Counted from the first letter of the stretch, positions 1 through 7,435 are shown. The stretch is DNA of 25,072 bases from Clostridiales bacterium (GCA_004555705.1 SFHI01000036.1:1-25072); one strand, 5' to 3'. The notes: generated by a model not told the origin, from the letters alone. A program made the numbers and translations.

Positions 1-1425
1 ACCGATCCTCAGAAGCCCATGAAGGTGGAGTCCAAGATCTACCCCCTGAACGGCGCCGACGAGAACAGCCCCTGCGCCCTGACCGTGGACTTCGCCCTGA
101 CCTACTTCCTGGTCTCCGGCGAGCTGGAGCGCAGCAACCAGCCCGTGAACCTGATCATCACCGATGCCTCCGGTATGTCCGTGCTGACCGCCTGGGCCGC
201 CGGTAAGTTCTCCTCCTCCACCGTGAAGAAGACCTTTGAGACCCTGGACATCGAGAACAAGATCAAGAACCGCACCCTGATCATCCCCGGCAAGGTTGCC
301 GTCATGAAGGGCGAAATCCAGGAGAAGCTGCCCGGCTGGAACGTGGTGGTCGGACCCACCGAGGCTGTCCAGCTGCCCAAGTACATGAAGGACAAGGAGT
401 ACGAGGCCGCTGCCAAGGCCGCCGCTGCCGAGAACTCCGCCAAGGCCGCTTCCGCTGTGGAAGTCAAGGAGCTTTCCTTCGACGAGCTGCTGGCGACCCG
501 CGTTCCCGAGATCAAGGTCGTGGATATGGGCGTCAAGTACGGCGGACACAACCCCGAGTCTCCCACCTTCGTCACCATCGGCGAGCGTATCCACTGCATC
601 GCTCCCGTCATCCGCCGTGCCATGGACGAGCGTGACCCCGAGCCCATCCTGAAGCGTGCCGCCGAGCAGATCAAGGCCGGCGCCACCTATCTGGACGTGA
701 ACATCGGACCTGCCGAGAAGGACGGCCCCGAGCGCATGATGTGGGCGGTCAAGCTGCTGCAGGAGAACTTCGACAATGTGCCTCTGGCTCTGGATACCGC
801 CAACAAGCGGGCCATCGAGGCCGGCATCAAGGTCTACAACCGGACCAACGGCAAGCCCATCGTGAACTCCGCCGACGCCGGCTCCCGTATCAGCAACATC
901 GACCTGGCCGCTGCCAACGACGCCATCTGTATCGCCCTGTGCTCTGCCGACGGCATTGCCAAGGACAACGAGGAGCGTATGATGCACTGCCGGAACATGC
1001 TGGAGCGGGGCCTGGCCCACGGCATGGAGGCCACCGACCTGTGGTTTGACCCCCTGTTCCTGGTGGTCAAGGGTATGCAGGACAAGCAGATGGAGGTTCT
1101 GGAGGCCATCAAGCTGTTCTCCGCGGAAGGCCTGAAGTCCACCGGCGGCCTGTCCAACAACAGTAACGGCGCTCCCAAGAAGGTCCGTCCCATCATGGAC
1201 TCCGCTCTGGTGGCCATGGCTATGATGCAGGGTCTGACCTCCGCCATCGTCAACCCCAACGACCTGCGGCTGATGGAGACCATCAAGTCCTGCGACATCT
1301 TCAAGAACCATACCCTGTACTCCGACAGCTATCTGGGCGACCGCCCCGACCTGCTGTATTGCTTATCAGGTTTTCAGGGATGCGGCAAATTGGTGTTTGA
1401 ACGGCTTCGCCGAATTGACAATTGA
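1..1425 (+). CDS. AcsC-AcsE fusion: corrinoid protein large-subunit C-terminus joined to methyl-H4folate methyltransferase (5' partial)
   Basis: The frame is open from the first base, so the gene starts upstream of the window. The first visible stretch (TDPQKPMKVE, then ALTVDFALTYFLVSGE, SVLTAWAAGKF and the IPGKVAVMKGEI segment) is the C-terminal cobalamin-facing domain of AcsC, the gamma subunit of the corrinoid iron-sulfur protein. Counting from the Met at base 19, it ends near residue 126 and is followed by an alanine-rich linker (about 127-185). From FVTIGERIHC to HTLYSDSYL (about 186-438) the protein matches AcsE, the pterin-dependent methyltransferase that moves methyl from methyl-tetrahydrofolate to the corrinoid cobalt; LDVNIGP and GGLSNNSNG fit its TIM barrel. 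AcsC and AcsE are normally separate proteins of about 446 and 262 residues. The last 12 residues (KLVFERLRRIDN) are read from an intergenic repeat, so the natural C-terminus was probably replaced. Domain calls are firm; whether the fusion is functional is inference. Confidence 0.9.
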   Translation, partial: TDPQKPMKVESKIYPLNGADENSPCALTVDFALTYFLVSGELERSNQPVNLIITDASGMSVLTAWAAGKFSSSTVKKTFETLDIENKIKNRTLIIPGKVAVMKGEIQEKLPGWNVVVGPTEAVQLPKYMKDKEYEAAAKAAAAENSAKAASAVEVKELSFDELLATRVPEIKVVDMGVKYGGHNPESPTFVTIGERIHCIAPVIRRAMDERDPEPILKRAAEQIKAGATYLDVNIGPAEKDGPERMMWAVKLLQENFDNVPLALDTANKRAIEAGIKVYNRTNGKPIVNSADAGSRISNIDLAAANDAICIALCSADGIAKDNEERMMHCRNMLERGLAHGMEATDLWFDPLFLVVKGMQDKQMEVLEAIKLFSAEGLKSTGGLSNNSNGAPKKVRPIMDSALVAMAMMQGLTSAIVNPNDLRLMETIKSCDIFKNHTLYSDSYLGDRPDLLYCLSGFQGCGKLVFERLRRIDN

Positions 1426-1577
1426 CAATTGAAAATTGACAATTGACAATTATTGTGTCATAAACGGGACGATTTTGAAATAATATACTGTATTTTCAAC
1501 GTAATTAATTTAAAATATATCCCGAAGGGATTCCTTAATTGTCAATTGTTAATTGTCAATTGTCAATTCACAATTTG
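1386..1577 (+). repeat. Shared-terminus element 1, ATTGTCAATT (type I) core
   Basis: Starts with an exact CAAATTGGTGTTTG (1386-1399) and ends in a decayed copy of the inverted terminus (CACAATTTG, to 1577). The core has runs of AATTGACAATTGACAATT near the left end and the inverse ATTGTCAATTG runs near the right end, around an AT-rich middle with ATCCCGAAGGGATTCC. The same core is found inverted at 7983-8171. It overlaps the 3' end of the upstream acsE frame and supplies its stop codon. The rest of the acsE-acsB gap (1578-1635) holds only the acsB ribosome site (AAGGAGG). Confidence 0.85.
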
Positions 1578-1635
1578 TCTATCTTCCGGGAAAGCCGGAA
1601 AGCTGAAATCGAACGATAATTAAGGAGGAAATTTC

Positions 1636-2874
1636 ATGAGCGTATTAACCGATCTGATCTATGGTGGTTCCAATGCGGTGGCGGGCCTGACCGAGGGCGC
1701 TGTCAACGATGCCATTGCCAAGTATGGCGCGGATAAGGAAATCGCCTTCCCGGACACTGCCTATTTCTTCCCCACCATTTACGCCGCCACCGGCGTGAAG
1801 GTCAAGACCCTGGGCGATCTGCCCGCCTGCGTGGGCGTGCTGAAGAGCCTGATTACGGGTCAGGAGGACCTGGGCCAGGCCCTGAACGCCGGCCTCGCCA
1901 CCGCTGTTGGCGCGGAAATCCTGGAGGGCCTGAAGTACGTAAACGGCGGCAACCCCTATGAGAATGAATCCGGCATCGGCTTCGTGCCCGATCCCATTAT
2001 CCGCTCCCTGGGCGTGCCCCTGGTCACCGGCGATATCCCCGGCGTGGCCGTTGTGCTGGGCAAGGCGGAGAATCCCGCTGACGTGGTGAAGGTGGTCAAG
2101 GACTACCAGTCCAAGGGCATCATGACCTTCCTGGTGGGCGACGTTATCGAGCAGTGCGCCGAGGGCGGCGTGAAGATGGGCCTGGAGCTCCGGGTCATCC
2201 CCCTGGGCCATGACGTGACCTCCGTCATCCATGTGGTCACCGTTGCCATCCGTGCGGCTCTGATCTTCGGCAACGTGCAGCCCGGCAACCTGGCGGGTCT
2301 GCTGGATTACACCAAAACCAGAGTTCCCGCCTTCGTCAACACCTTCGGCGCCATCGATGCCGTGGTGGTCTCCGCCGGTGCCGGCGCCATCGCCCTGGGC
2401 TTCCCCGTGGTGGTGGACATCGACCTGGGCGAGAACCAGGTGCCCGGCGCGCTGGAGTCCGTCTGCGACCACAATGACACCGTGAAGAAGTCCCTGGAGC
2501 TTCGGAACATCAAGATCAAGGTCAAAGAGCTGCCCATCCCCGTGGCCTTCGCCGCGGCCTTCGAGGGCGAGATCATCCGCAAGGCTGATATGCACAACGA
2601 GTTCTGGTCCAGCAAGAACCCCACCGCGGAGCTCACGGTGATGCGGGACCTGAGCGAGGTGGAGGATCACAAGATCACCATCATCGGACCCGACCTGACC
2701 GATGCCAAGGACCTGGCTCTGGCCACCTTCGTGGAGGTCGCCGGCAAGAAGATGCAGGTGGACTTCGAGTCCGTCATCGAGCGGAAGTTCCACGCCTGGT
2801 TCAACTACATGGAGGGTGTCATGCACACCGGCCAGCGCAACCAGGTTCGTGTCCGGAGGCAGGCCTCAGAATGA
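1636..2874 (+). CDS. acsB: Acetyl-CoA synthase AcsB, N-terminal fragment (gene broken)
   Basis: AcsB condenses CO, the corrinoid-bound methyl group and CoA into acetyl-CoA. This frame (412 aa, start chosen by TAAGGAGGAAATTTC just upstream) covers the N-terminal Rossmann-type and middle domains: FPDTAYFFPTIYAATG, PDPIIRSLGVPLVTGDIPG, VVSAGAGAIALGFPVV, and ANEFWSSKN-like and YMEGVMHTGQRN segments. Normal AcsB is about 700-730 aa and continues from HTGQRN through an IWVRISK-type stretch into KDFAEVLYV. Here, after HTGQRN, the frame reads QVRVRRQASE and stops, while the expected EAGLRMKDF follows in another frame from about base 2857. About six codons seem to be missing around 2842-2857. The stop overlaps the next start as ATGA (2871-2874), so coupled translation of two half-proteins is possible, but a disabling deletion is simpler. 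Confidence 0.88.
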   Translation: MSVLTDLIYGGSNAVAGLTEGAVNDAIAKYGADKEIAFPDTAYFFPTIYAATGVKVKTLGDLPACVGVLKSLITGQEDLGQALNAGLATAVGAEILEGLKYVNGGNPYENESGIGFVPDPIIRSLGVPLVTGDIPGVAVVLGKAENPADVVKVVKDYQSKGIMTFLVGDVIEQCAEGGVKMGLELRVIPLGHDVTSVIHVVTVAIRAALIFGNVQPGNLAGLLDYTKTRVPAFVNTFGAIDAVVVSAGAGAIALGFPVVVDIDLGENQVPGALESVCDHNDTVKKSLELRNIKIKVKELPIPVAFAAAFEGEIIRKADMHNEFWSSKNPTAELTVMRDLSEVEDHKITIIGPDLTDAKDLALATFVEVAGKKMQVDFESVIERKFHAWFNYMEGVMHTGQRNQVRVRRQASE

Positions 2875-3689
2875 AGGATTTCGCCGAGGTTCTGTACGTC
2901 ATGATCATGGACGAGTTCGACGCCGTTGTGGACAAGTGCCAGATCACCCTGATCACCGACCCCGTGGAGGCCGGCAAGTTCCGGGACGAGGTGGCCATGC
3001 CCCGTTACGAGCAGCGTGACGCCCGCCTGGAGTCCATGACCGACGAGGCCGTTGACCGCTACTTCACCTGCATCCTGTGCCAGTCCTTCGCTCCCGCCCA
3101 CTGCTGCGTGGTCACCCCCGAGCGTCTGGGCCTCTGCGGCGCTGTTTCCTGGCTGGATGCCAAGGCCACCTATGAGCTGAACGCCAACGGCCCCTGCCAG
3201 CCCATCTTCAAGGAGGGCTGCATCGATGAGCGTACCGGCCGGTTTGAGTCCGTCAACAAGGCCATCACCGACGCCACCCACGGCGCGGTGGAGAATGTGA
3301 CATTGTACTCCATCCTGGAGGATCCCATGACCTCCTGCGGCTGCTTCGAGTGTATCTGCGGCATCGAGCCCATGTCCAACGGCTTCATCGTGGTGAACCG
3401 GGGTCCAGACCCCCGGCTACATGGGCCACGGCCGTCACTTCATCAGTTCCAAGAAGTTCATCGCTGCCGAGGGCGGCATCGAGCGCATCGTGTGGATGCC
3501 CAAGGAGCTGAAGGACGATGTGGCGGAGCGGCTGAACAAGACCGCCAAGGAGCTCTACGGCATCGAGAACTTCACCGATATGGTGGCCGACGAGACCGTG
3601 ACCACCGACTGCGAGGAGCTGCTGAACTGGCTCACCGAGAAGGGCCACCCCGTGCTGGGCATGGAGCCTCTGATGTAATCGGTTTCTGA
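2871..3689 (+). CDS. acsB: Acetyl-CoA synthase AcsB, C-terminal A-cluster fragment (frameshifted)
   Basis: This frame carries the catalytic end of AcsB. The A-cluster ligands are all present: CILCQSFAPAHCCVV and PERLGLCG supply the iron-sulfur and bridging cysteines with family spacing (C, +3, +9, +10), and SCGCFEC supplies the Cys-Gly-Cys that holds the distal nickel. The start ATG overlaps the upstream stop and has GGAGG 11 bases before it (2855-2859). After GFIVVNR (about base 3399) the reading is wrong: the following frame is arginine/histidine-rich nonsense to the stop at 3687-3689, while the true C-terminus continues in another frame from base 3400. Family members have roughly 20 more residues here (an NRE..GMTP..GGGVQTPGY stretch), so a deletion with frameshift is inferred. 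The A-cluster would survive but the C-terminal subdomain would not. Confidence 0.85.
   Translation: MKDFAEVLYVMIMDEFDAVVDKCQITLITDPVEAGKFRDEVAMPRYEQRDARLESMTDEAVDRYFTCILCQSFAPAHCCVVTPERLGLCGAVSWLDAKATYELNANGPCQPIFKEGCIDERTGRFESVNKAITDATHGAVENVTLYSILEDPMTSCGCFECICGIEPMSNGFIVVNRGPDPRLHGPRPSLHQFQEVHRCRGRHRAHRVDAQGAEGRCGGAAEQDRQGALRHRELHRYGGRRDRDHRLRGAAELAHREGPPRAGHGASDVIGF
3400..3678 (+). pseudogene. acsB: Displaced C-terminal tail of acsB in a shifted frame
   Basis: Read from base 3400, the DNA gives GVQTPGYMGHGRHFISSKKF, then GGIERIVWMPKELKDDVAERL and ends GHPVLGMEPLM with a TAA at 3676-3678. This is the normal end of acetyl-CoA synthase, out of frame with the A-cluster fragment. No ribosome site precedes the internal ATG at 3421, so independent translation is unlikely. 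Joined to the two upstream pieces it restores about 680 residues, which with the missing codons approaches the family length of about 708. Confidence 0.85.
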
Positions 3690-3704
3690 TTCCATAAACC
3701 AACG

Positions 3705-3736
3705 GGCCAGCCTGCCCCACCAGGAGCAGGCTGGCC
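3705..3736 (+). terminator. Strong hairpin after acsB, without a T run
   Basis: GGCCAGCCTGC (3705-3715) and GCAGGCTGGCC (3726-3736) form a perfect 11-bp stem with a 10-base loop, 26 bases after the acsB stop. It is followed by TAAAATAAAGG rather than a T tract, so it may protect the 3' end or pause polymerase rather than act as a classical intrinsic terminator. Confidence 0.5.
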
Positions 3737-3818
3737 TAAAATAAAGGATGGTTTTTGAAAAGGGAAGAGAAGTTTGAAAAATTGAGAGCTTGCCGATTTC
3801 CGAACACGTTGCGTTGCT

Positions 3819-3957
3819 ACCGTAGGGGCGGCTATTAGCCGCCCGAAACGTTGCGGTTTCTGAGCATTTTCGATAGAGTGTGTTGCTTTCGCAGACGAAA
3901 GCAACGCGGGCGGCTAATAGCCGCCCCTACGGTAGTATTCCGACAAACACCAACTTG
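3819..3957 (+). repeat. Shared-terminus element 2, GGGCGGCTA (type II) core
   Basis: Two inverted copies of a GC-rich hairpin, GGGGCGGCTATTAGCCGCCC (within 3819-3844) and its inverse (3908-3933), flank about 60 bp containing a CTTTCG/CGAAAG inverted repeat. The right terminus is CAAACACCAACTTG (3944-3957), one base from the family consensus. I cannot find the left terminus, which has probably been lost. The rest of the 340-bp gap between acsB and the next gene holds only the acsB hairpin and the ribosome site for the gene at 4031. Confidence 0.75.
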
Positions 3958-4030
3958 CCTGTGGGTGTGCCGAAAACCGATATCTTCTTTTTTCAAAGAC
4001 CATTCCATTACATGAAAGGAAATCCCAAAT

Positions 4031-5926
4031 ATGAAAGTGACATTCCAGATTGAGGGCGGGAACCCTGTGGTTGTAGAGTGCAGCGCGGGGGACAATCTGC
4101 TGGAGCTGGCCCGGCGGGCCAATGTGGCCATTGACGCGCCCTGCTCCGGCAACGGCTCCTGCGGTAAATGCCGGGTGAAGCTGCTGGAGGGGGACGTGGA
4201 GAGCGTGCCCAGCCGCCACATTTCCCAGGAGGAGTACGCGGAAGGGTGGCGGCTCAGCTGCAGCTGCCGGGTCACCGGGGACTGCACCGTGTTTGTGCCG
4301 GACATCGCCAGCGCCTACCAGTCCCGGATGAAAACCGCGGACCTCAGCAGCCCCAAGGAGATCGCCATTTTTGAGGAATGCCAGCGTCAGCTCCGCCAAA
4401 GCGGCATCGAATTTACCAACAATTTCCGGGCCGTGGTGCTTTCTCTCGCGGAGCCGACCCTGGAGGACACCATGCCGGACGTGGAGCGCCTGACCTGGGC
4501 CATCCAGGAGGCTCTGGCTGTGGAGAAGGTGCACGTTCCCTTCGCGGTGATGGTGCGGCTGGCCTCCACCTTGCGGGAGTACAATTTTAACGTCTGCGTC
4601 AAGGGCGAGCTTCAGGGCGACACCTTCCGGTGCATGGAAATCTGCGGCCCGGAGGACACCGCGCTTGTGGCCTGCGCCATCGACATCGGCACCACCACCG
4701 TGACCATGGTGCTCACCGATCTGGAATCCGGGAAGCTGCTGGCCAAGGGCTCCTCCGGCAACGGCCAGATCCGCTACGGCGCGGACGTGATCAACCGAAT
4801 CATCGAGCAGGGAAAATCCGGGGGCAAGAAGAAGCTCCAGGATGCCATCCTCAAGGAAACCCTGAATCCCATTATCGCGAACCTGTGCAAAACCGCCGGG
4901 ATTTCCGCCCGGAGCATTCTGCGGCTCAGCGTGGGCGCCAACACCACCATGAACCACCTGTTTGTGGGGGTGGACGCCTCCCCCGTGCGGATGGAGCCCT
5001 ACATCCCCAGCTTCTTCGGCTGGGAGGGGCTGCTGGCCGGGGACCTGAAGCTGGTGGCCAATCCTCTGGCGCAGGTCATCATCGCCCCCAACATCGGCTC
5101 CTATGTGGGCGGGGACATCACCGCCGGTACCCTGGCCTCCGGCATCTGGGACAGAGACGAAATGAGCCTGTTTATTGATCTCGGTACCAACGGCGAGATC
5201 GTTTTCGGCAACCGGGATTTCCTTATGAGCTGCGCCTGCTCCGCCGGCCCCGCCTTTGAGGGCGGCGACATCTCCTGCGGTATGCGGGCCACCGACGGCG
5301 CGGTGGAGGCCTGCACCATTGATCAAGAGACCATGGTGCCGACCCTTTCCATCATCGGTGATGAGGGCCAGAAGTGCGTGGGCATCTGCGGCAGCGGCAT
5401 TATCGACATCATTTCCGAGCTCTTCCGCTGCGGGATTATCAACGCCAAGGGCCTGTTTGTCCGGGAGGGCGACCGGGTCCGCCGGGACAGCCACGGCATG
5501 GGCAGATTTGTCATTGCCGACAGTCACGAAAGCGAAACCGGCCGGGAGGTCTCCATCAACGAGGTGGACATTGACAACTTCATCCGGGCCAAGGGCGCCA
5601 TCTTCTCCGCCATTGACACGCTTTTGAAGAGCGTGGACATGACCCCGGAGTGCATCGACGATGTATATGTGGCCGGCGGCATCGGCAGCGGCATCAATAT
5701 GCGCAACGCCGTGAACATCGGTATGTTCCCGGACGTGGAGCTGGAGAAATTCCACTACATCGGCAATTCCTCCCTGACAGTGCGCGGAGGTGGCGGCCAA
5801 CATGACCTACCTGGAGCTCTCCACCTACCCTGGGTACATGGATTCCTTCGTGGCTGCCTGCTTCCTGCCCCACACCGACCGCAGCCTGTTCCCCAGCTGC
5901 GAGGCCGGACAATAAGGAGGAAATGA
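4031..5926 (+). CDS. acsV: Ferredoxin-ASKHA corrinoid activation protein (RACo/AcsV), C-terminus frameshifted
   Basis: RACo-type proteins use ATP and an N-terminal [2Fe-2S] domain to reduce inactive Co(II) corrinoid protein back to Co(I), repairing the methyl carrier of the Wood-Ljungdahl pathway. Residues 1-90 are a plant-type ferredoxin with C38, C44, C47 and C77 (CSGNGSCGKC, then C after 29 residues). A linker follows, then the ASKHA ATPase from about residue 212: ACAIDIGTTTVTMVLTD, GANTTMNHL, FIDLGTNGEIV, GICGSGIIDI and YVAGGIGSG. An AAAGGAAAT site precedes the ATG. After YIGNSSLT (near base 5778) the frame runs into GGGGQHDLPG nonsense; the proper ending lies in another frame (see 5781-5915). 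About 15 residues seem to be missing at the join. Position beside acsB and acsE supports the call. Loss of the C-terminal segment probably impairs the protein. Confidence 0.88.
   Translation: MKVTFQIEGGNPVVVECSAGDNLLELARRANVAIDAPCSGNGSCGKCRVKLLEGDVESVPSRHISQEEYAEGWRLSCSCRVTGDCTVFVPDIASAYQSRMKTADLSSPKEIAIFEECQRQLRQSGIEFTNNFRAVVLSLAEPTLEDTMPDVERLTWAIQEALAVEKVHVPFAVMVRLASTLREYNFNVCVKGELQGDTFRCMEICGPEDTALVACAIDIGTTTVTMVLTDLESGKLLAKGSSGNGQIRYGADVINRIIEQGKSGGKKKLQDAILKETLNPIIANLCKTAGISARSILRLSVGANTTMNHLFVGVDASPVRMEPYIPSFFGWEGLLAGDLKLVANPLAQVIIAPNIGSYVGGDITAGTLASGIWDRDEMSLFIDLGTNGEIVFGNRDFLMSCACSAGPAFEGGDISCGMRATDGAVEACTIDQETMVPTLSIIGDEGQKCVGICGSGIIDIISELFRCGIINAKGLFVREGDRVRRDSHGMGRFVIADSHESETGREVSINEVDIDNFIRAKGAIFSAIDTLLKSVDMTPECIDDVYVAGGIGSGINMRNAVNIGMFPDVELEKFHYIGNSSLTVRGGGGQHDLPGALHLPWVHGFLRGCLLPAPHRPQPVPQLRGRTIRRK
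5781..5915 (+). pseudogene. acsV: Displaced C-terminal tail of the RACo gene
   Basis: In the frame starting at base 5781 the DNA reads CAEVAANMTYLELSTYPGYM, then DSFVAACFLPHTDRSLFPS, ending with TAA at 5913-5915. This is the expected RACo ending (TYLELS...FLPHTD..LFPS). Its stop sits 12 bases before the next start, with AAGGAGG in the gap, which is a normal operon spacing and shows where the intact gene once ended. Confidence 0.85.
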
Positions 5927-5927
5927 A

Positions 5928-6305
5928 ATGCTGGAACACAATCATCACATCGCGGTAATCTGCTCCGATGCGGAAAAGGCGCTGGACTTCTATGTGAACA
6001 AGCTGGGCTTCACCCTGGAAAAGGAATGCTGGCGGGAACCCATGGGGGACTGGCTCAGGATGCTGCGGCTGGGGGACACGGTGATTGAGCTGTTTGTATG
6101 GCCGGATTCCCCCAAGCGGGTCAGCAACCCGGAGGCTCTGGGCCTGCGGCACCTGGCCTTCCGGGTGGAGAATGTGGACGAGGCCGTAGCTTGGCTGAAT
6201 TCCAGAGGCATCGAGACGGAGCCGGTTCGCACCGATCCCTACAACGGCGGCAGATTCACCTTCTTCCACGACCCCGACGGCCTGCCCCTGGAAGTGCACG
6301 AATAA
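5928..6305 (+). CDS. VOC-fold (glyoxalase/bleomycin-resistance superfamily) metalloprotein
   Basis: A single-unit 125-aa VOC protein with two beta-alpha-beta-beta-beta modules. The four usual metal-ligand positions are filled: H7 (NHHIAVI), E54 (TVIELFVWP), H75 (LRHLAFRV) and E122 (GLPLEVHE). The DPDGLPLEVHE ending and SDAEKALDFYVNKLGF opening resemble the YaeR/SMU1112c-like group, for which lactoylglutathione-lyase-like or dioxygenase activity is often annotated but rarely shown. The start follows AAGGAGGAAATGAA and lies 12 bp from the restored RACo stop, so the two are probably co-transcribed. The substrate cannot be read from sequence. It is intact, unlike its upstream neighbours. Confidence 0.85.
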   Translation: MLEHNHHIAVICSDAEKALDFYVNKLGFTLEKECWREPMGDWLRMLRLGDTVIELFVWPDSPKRVSNPEALGLRHLAFRVENVDEAVAWLNSRGIETEPVRTDPYNGGRFTFFHDPDGLPLEVHE

Positions 6306-6321
6306 GGAAGAGAGAAACGGA

Positions 6322-6499
6322 CAAATTGGTGTTTGGCGGGATGTCGCCGTAGGGGCGGCTATTAGCCGCCCGCCAGGTTTCGTCAACGAAAGTGCTTACG
6401 TTTACCGGAAACGCTCAGAAACTTGAACGTTTTCGGGCGGCTAATAGCCGCCCCTACGGTAGGAACGTGATGCGTTTCAAAACTGCAAACACCAATTTG
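6322..6499 (+). repeat. Shared-terminus element 3, GGGCGGCTA (type II) core, complete
   Basis: Both termini are exact: CAAATTGGTGTTTG (6322-6335) and CAAACACCAATTTG (6486-6499). Inside, GTAGGGGCGGCTATTAGCC and its inverse near 6434-6463 form mirrored hairpins. This is the cleanest type II copy. It fills most of the gap between the VOC gene and the next gene and begins 17 bp after the VOC stop. Confidence 0.9.
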
Positions 6500-6542
6500 T
6501 TGGTTTCCCGGGAAAGCAACCTATGGATTATGAGGATAGAAA

Positions 6543-7148
6543 ATGCAAGTTGAAAATCACAAGGAAGAAGTTCCCTTTGCCCATTATGAGGAGCTGTTTC
6601 GGGCGATGAACCCGGAGGAGGCGGCGGAGCGCACCGGGGAAGGCTGGGACGGCGAAGCGTTCCATGTGACCCTGCTGGGGACCCGGTACCGGATCACCCA
6701 CCCGGATTGCGCCATTCAGGCGGAGGACGGCGGGGTTCCGCCCCTGCCCACCCAGACTTTTCTTCTGCGCTACCTGCTGGAAAGCCGGAGGACACCCTGG
6801 CAGGGCACCTGGAAAACCTTCCGGGAGATGCCCTGGGGGGAGATGTATATCAAACCCTACACCGGCCGGGTGCTGACCCGGGCGGCCTTCACCTTCGGAA
6901 CCCGGGTGGCGGCTTTCCGTACCGCCAGCGAAAAGCTGGGAGGCCTGCCCCTAAAAAACGGGGATGCGGGGTATGAGTTTACCCTGGTGGGGGACTACCG
7001 GATGCGGATTCTGGTCTGGGAGGGGGACGAAGAGTTCCAGCCCAACGCCCAGGTGCTCTACTCCGACAACTTCGCCTCCGGCTTCGCCGCCGAGGATCGG
7101 GTGGTTGCGGGGGATATCCTGATTGGAGTTATCAAGAGCAGAATGTAG
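6543..7148 (+). CDS. DUF3786-like protein of unknown function
   Basis: A soluble 201-aa protein with no signal or membrane segment. The pattern HYEELFRAMNPEEAAERTG, then FHVTLLGTRYRITHPD, LLRYLLESRRTPWQGTWKTF and a late NFASGFAAEDRVVAGDILIG resembles DUF3786, a family I associate with anaerobes that carry corrinoid/Wood-Ljungdahl genes; its activity is not known to me. GAGGATAGAAA gives the ribosome site. Its place downstream of acsB and RACo supports a pathway link, but a repeat element separates it from the VOC gene. The family assignment is from memory of the consensus and is moderately secure. Confidence 0.7.
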   Translation: MQVENHKEEVPFAHYEELFRAMNPEEAAERTGEGWDGEAFHVTLLGTRYRITHPDCAIQAEDGGVPPLPTQTFLLRYLLESRRTPWQGTWKTFREMPWGEMYIKPYTGRVLTRAAFTFGTRVAAFRTASEKLGGLPLKNGDAGYEFTLVGDYRMRILVWEGDEEFQPNAQVLYSDNFASGFAAEDRVVAGDILIGVIKSRM

Positions 7149-7167
7149 AGGCGCGGAAATGCTTCGA

Positions 7168-7403
7168 TCAATTGGTGTTTGTCGCTTTGCCTCAAAGTTT
7201 CCTGTCATTGCGAGACCAGTCCGCAGACTGGTCGTGGCAATCCCCCGGTTAGAGGGGAAATGTACGGAAAAGCGCCTTGAAGAGCGGGAGATGTTGCGAT
7301 TTTTGGTGCTAATCGTTACCTGGTTCCATTCAACCGGGGGATTGCCACACCAGTGTGCGCACTGGTTCGCAATGACAGCATTTATTAGATAAACACCAAT
7401 TTG
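7168..7403 (+). repeat. Shared-terminus element 4, paired CCAGT hairpin (type III) core
   Basis: Termini TCAATTGGTGTTTG (7168-7181) and TAAACACCAATTTG (7390-7403). Two inverted hairpin arms lie inside: the left has stem CCAGTC and loop CGCA, the right CCAGTG with CGCA. Between them are GGTTAGAGGGGAAATGTAC and a TTACCTGGTTCCATTCAACC segment. The element starts 19 bp after the stop of the gene at 6543. Confidence 0.88.
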
Positions 7404-7435
7404 CCGCTTCGATGGCGGTGAAAACAGAAGGATAG

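Noticed and set aside
1430..1575. CRISPR-like array from repeated AATTGACAATTG units
   Set aside because: Units are about 7-10 bp with no spacers and are mirrored at the two ends of the element; this is a simple repeat inside element 1, and no cas gene is present.
1645..2826. Long minus-strand open frame (393 aa) opposite acsB
   Set aside because: The translation is rich in His, Gly and Asp with no recognisable domain, a mirror effect of the GC-rich codons of acsB. The same applies to the long frames opposite the LRR, kinase and cyclic-di-GMP genes.
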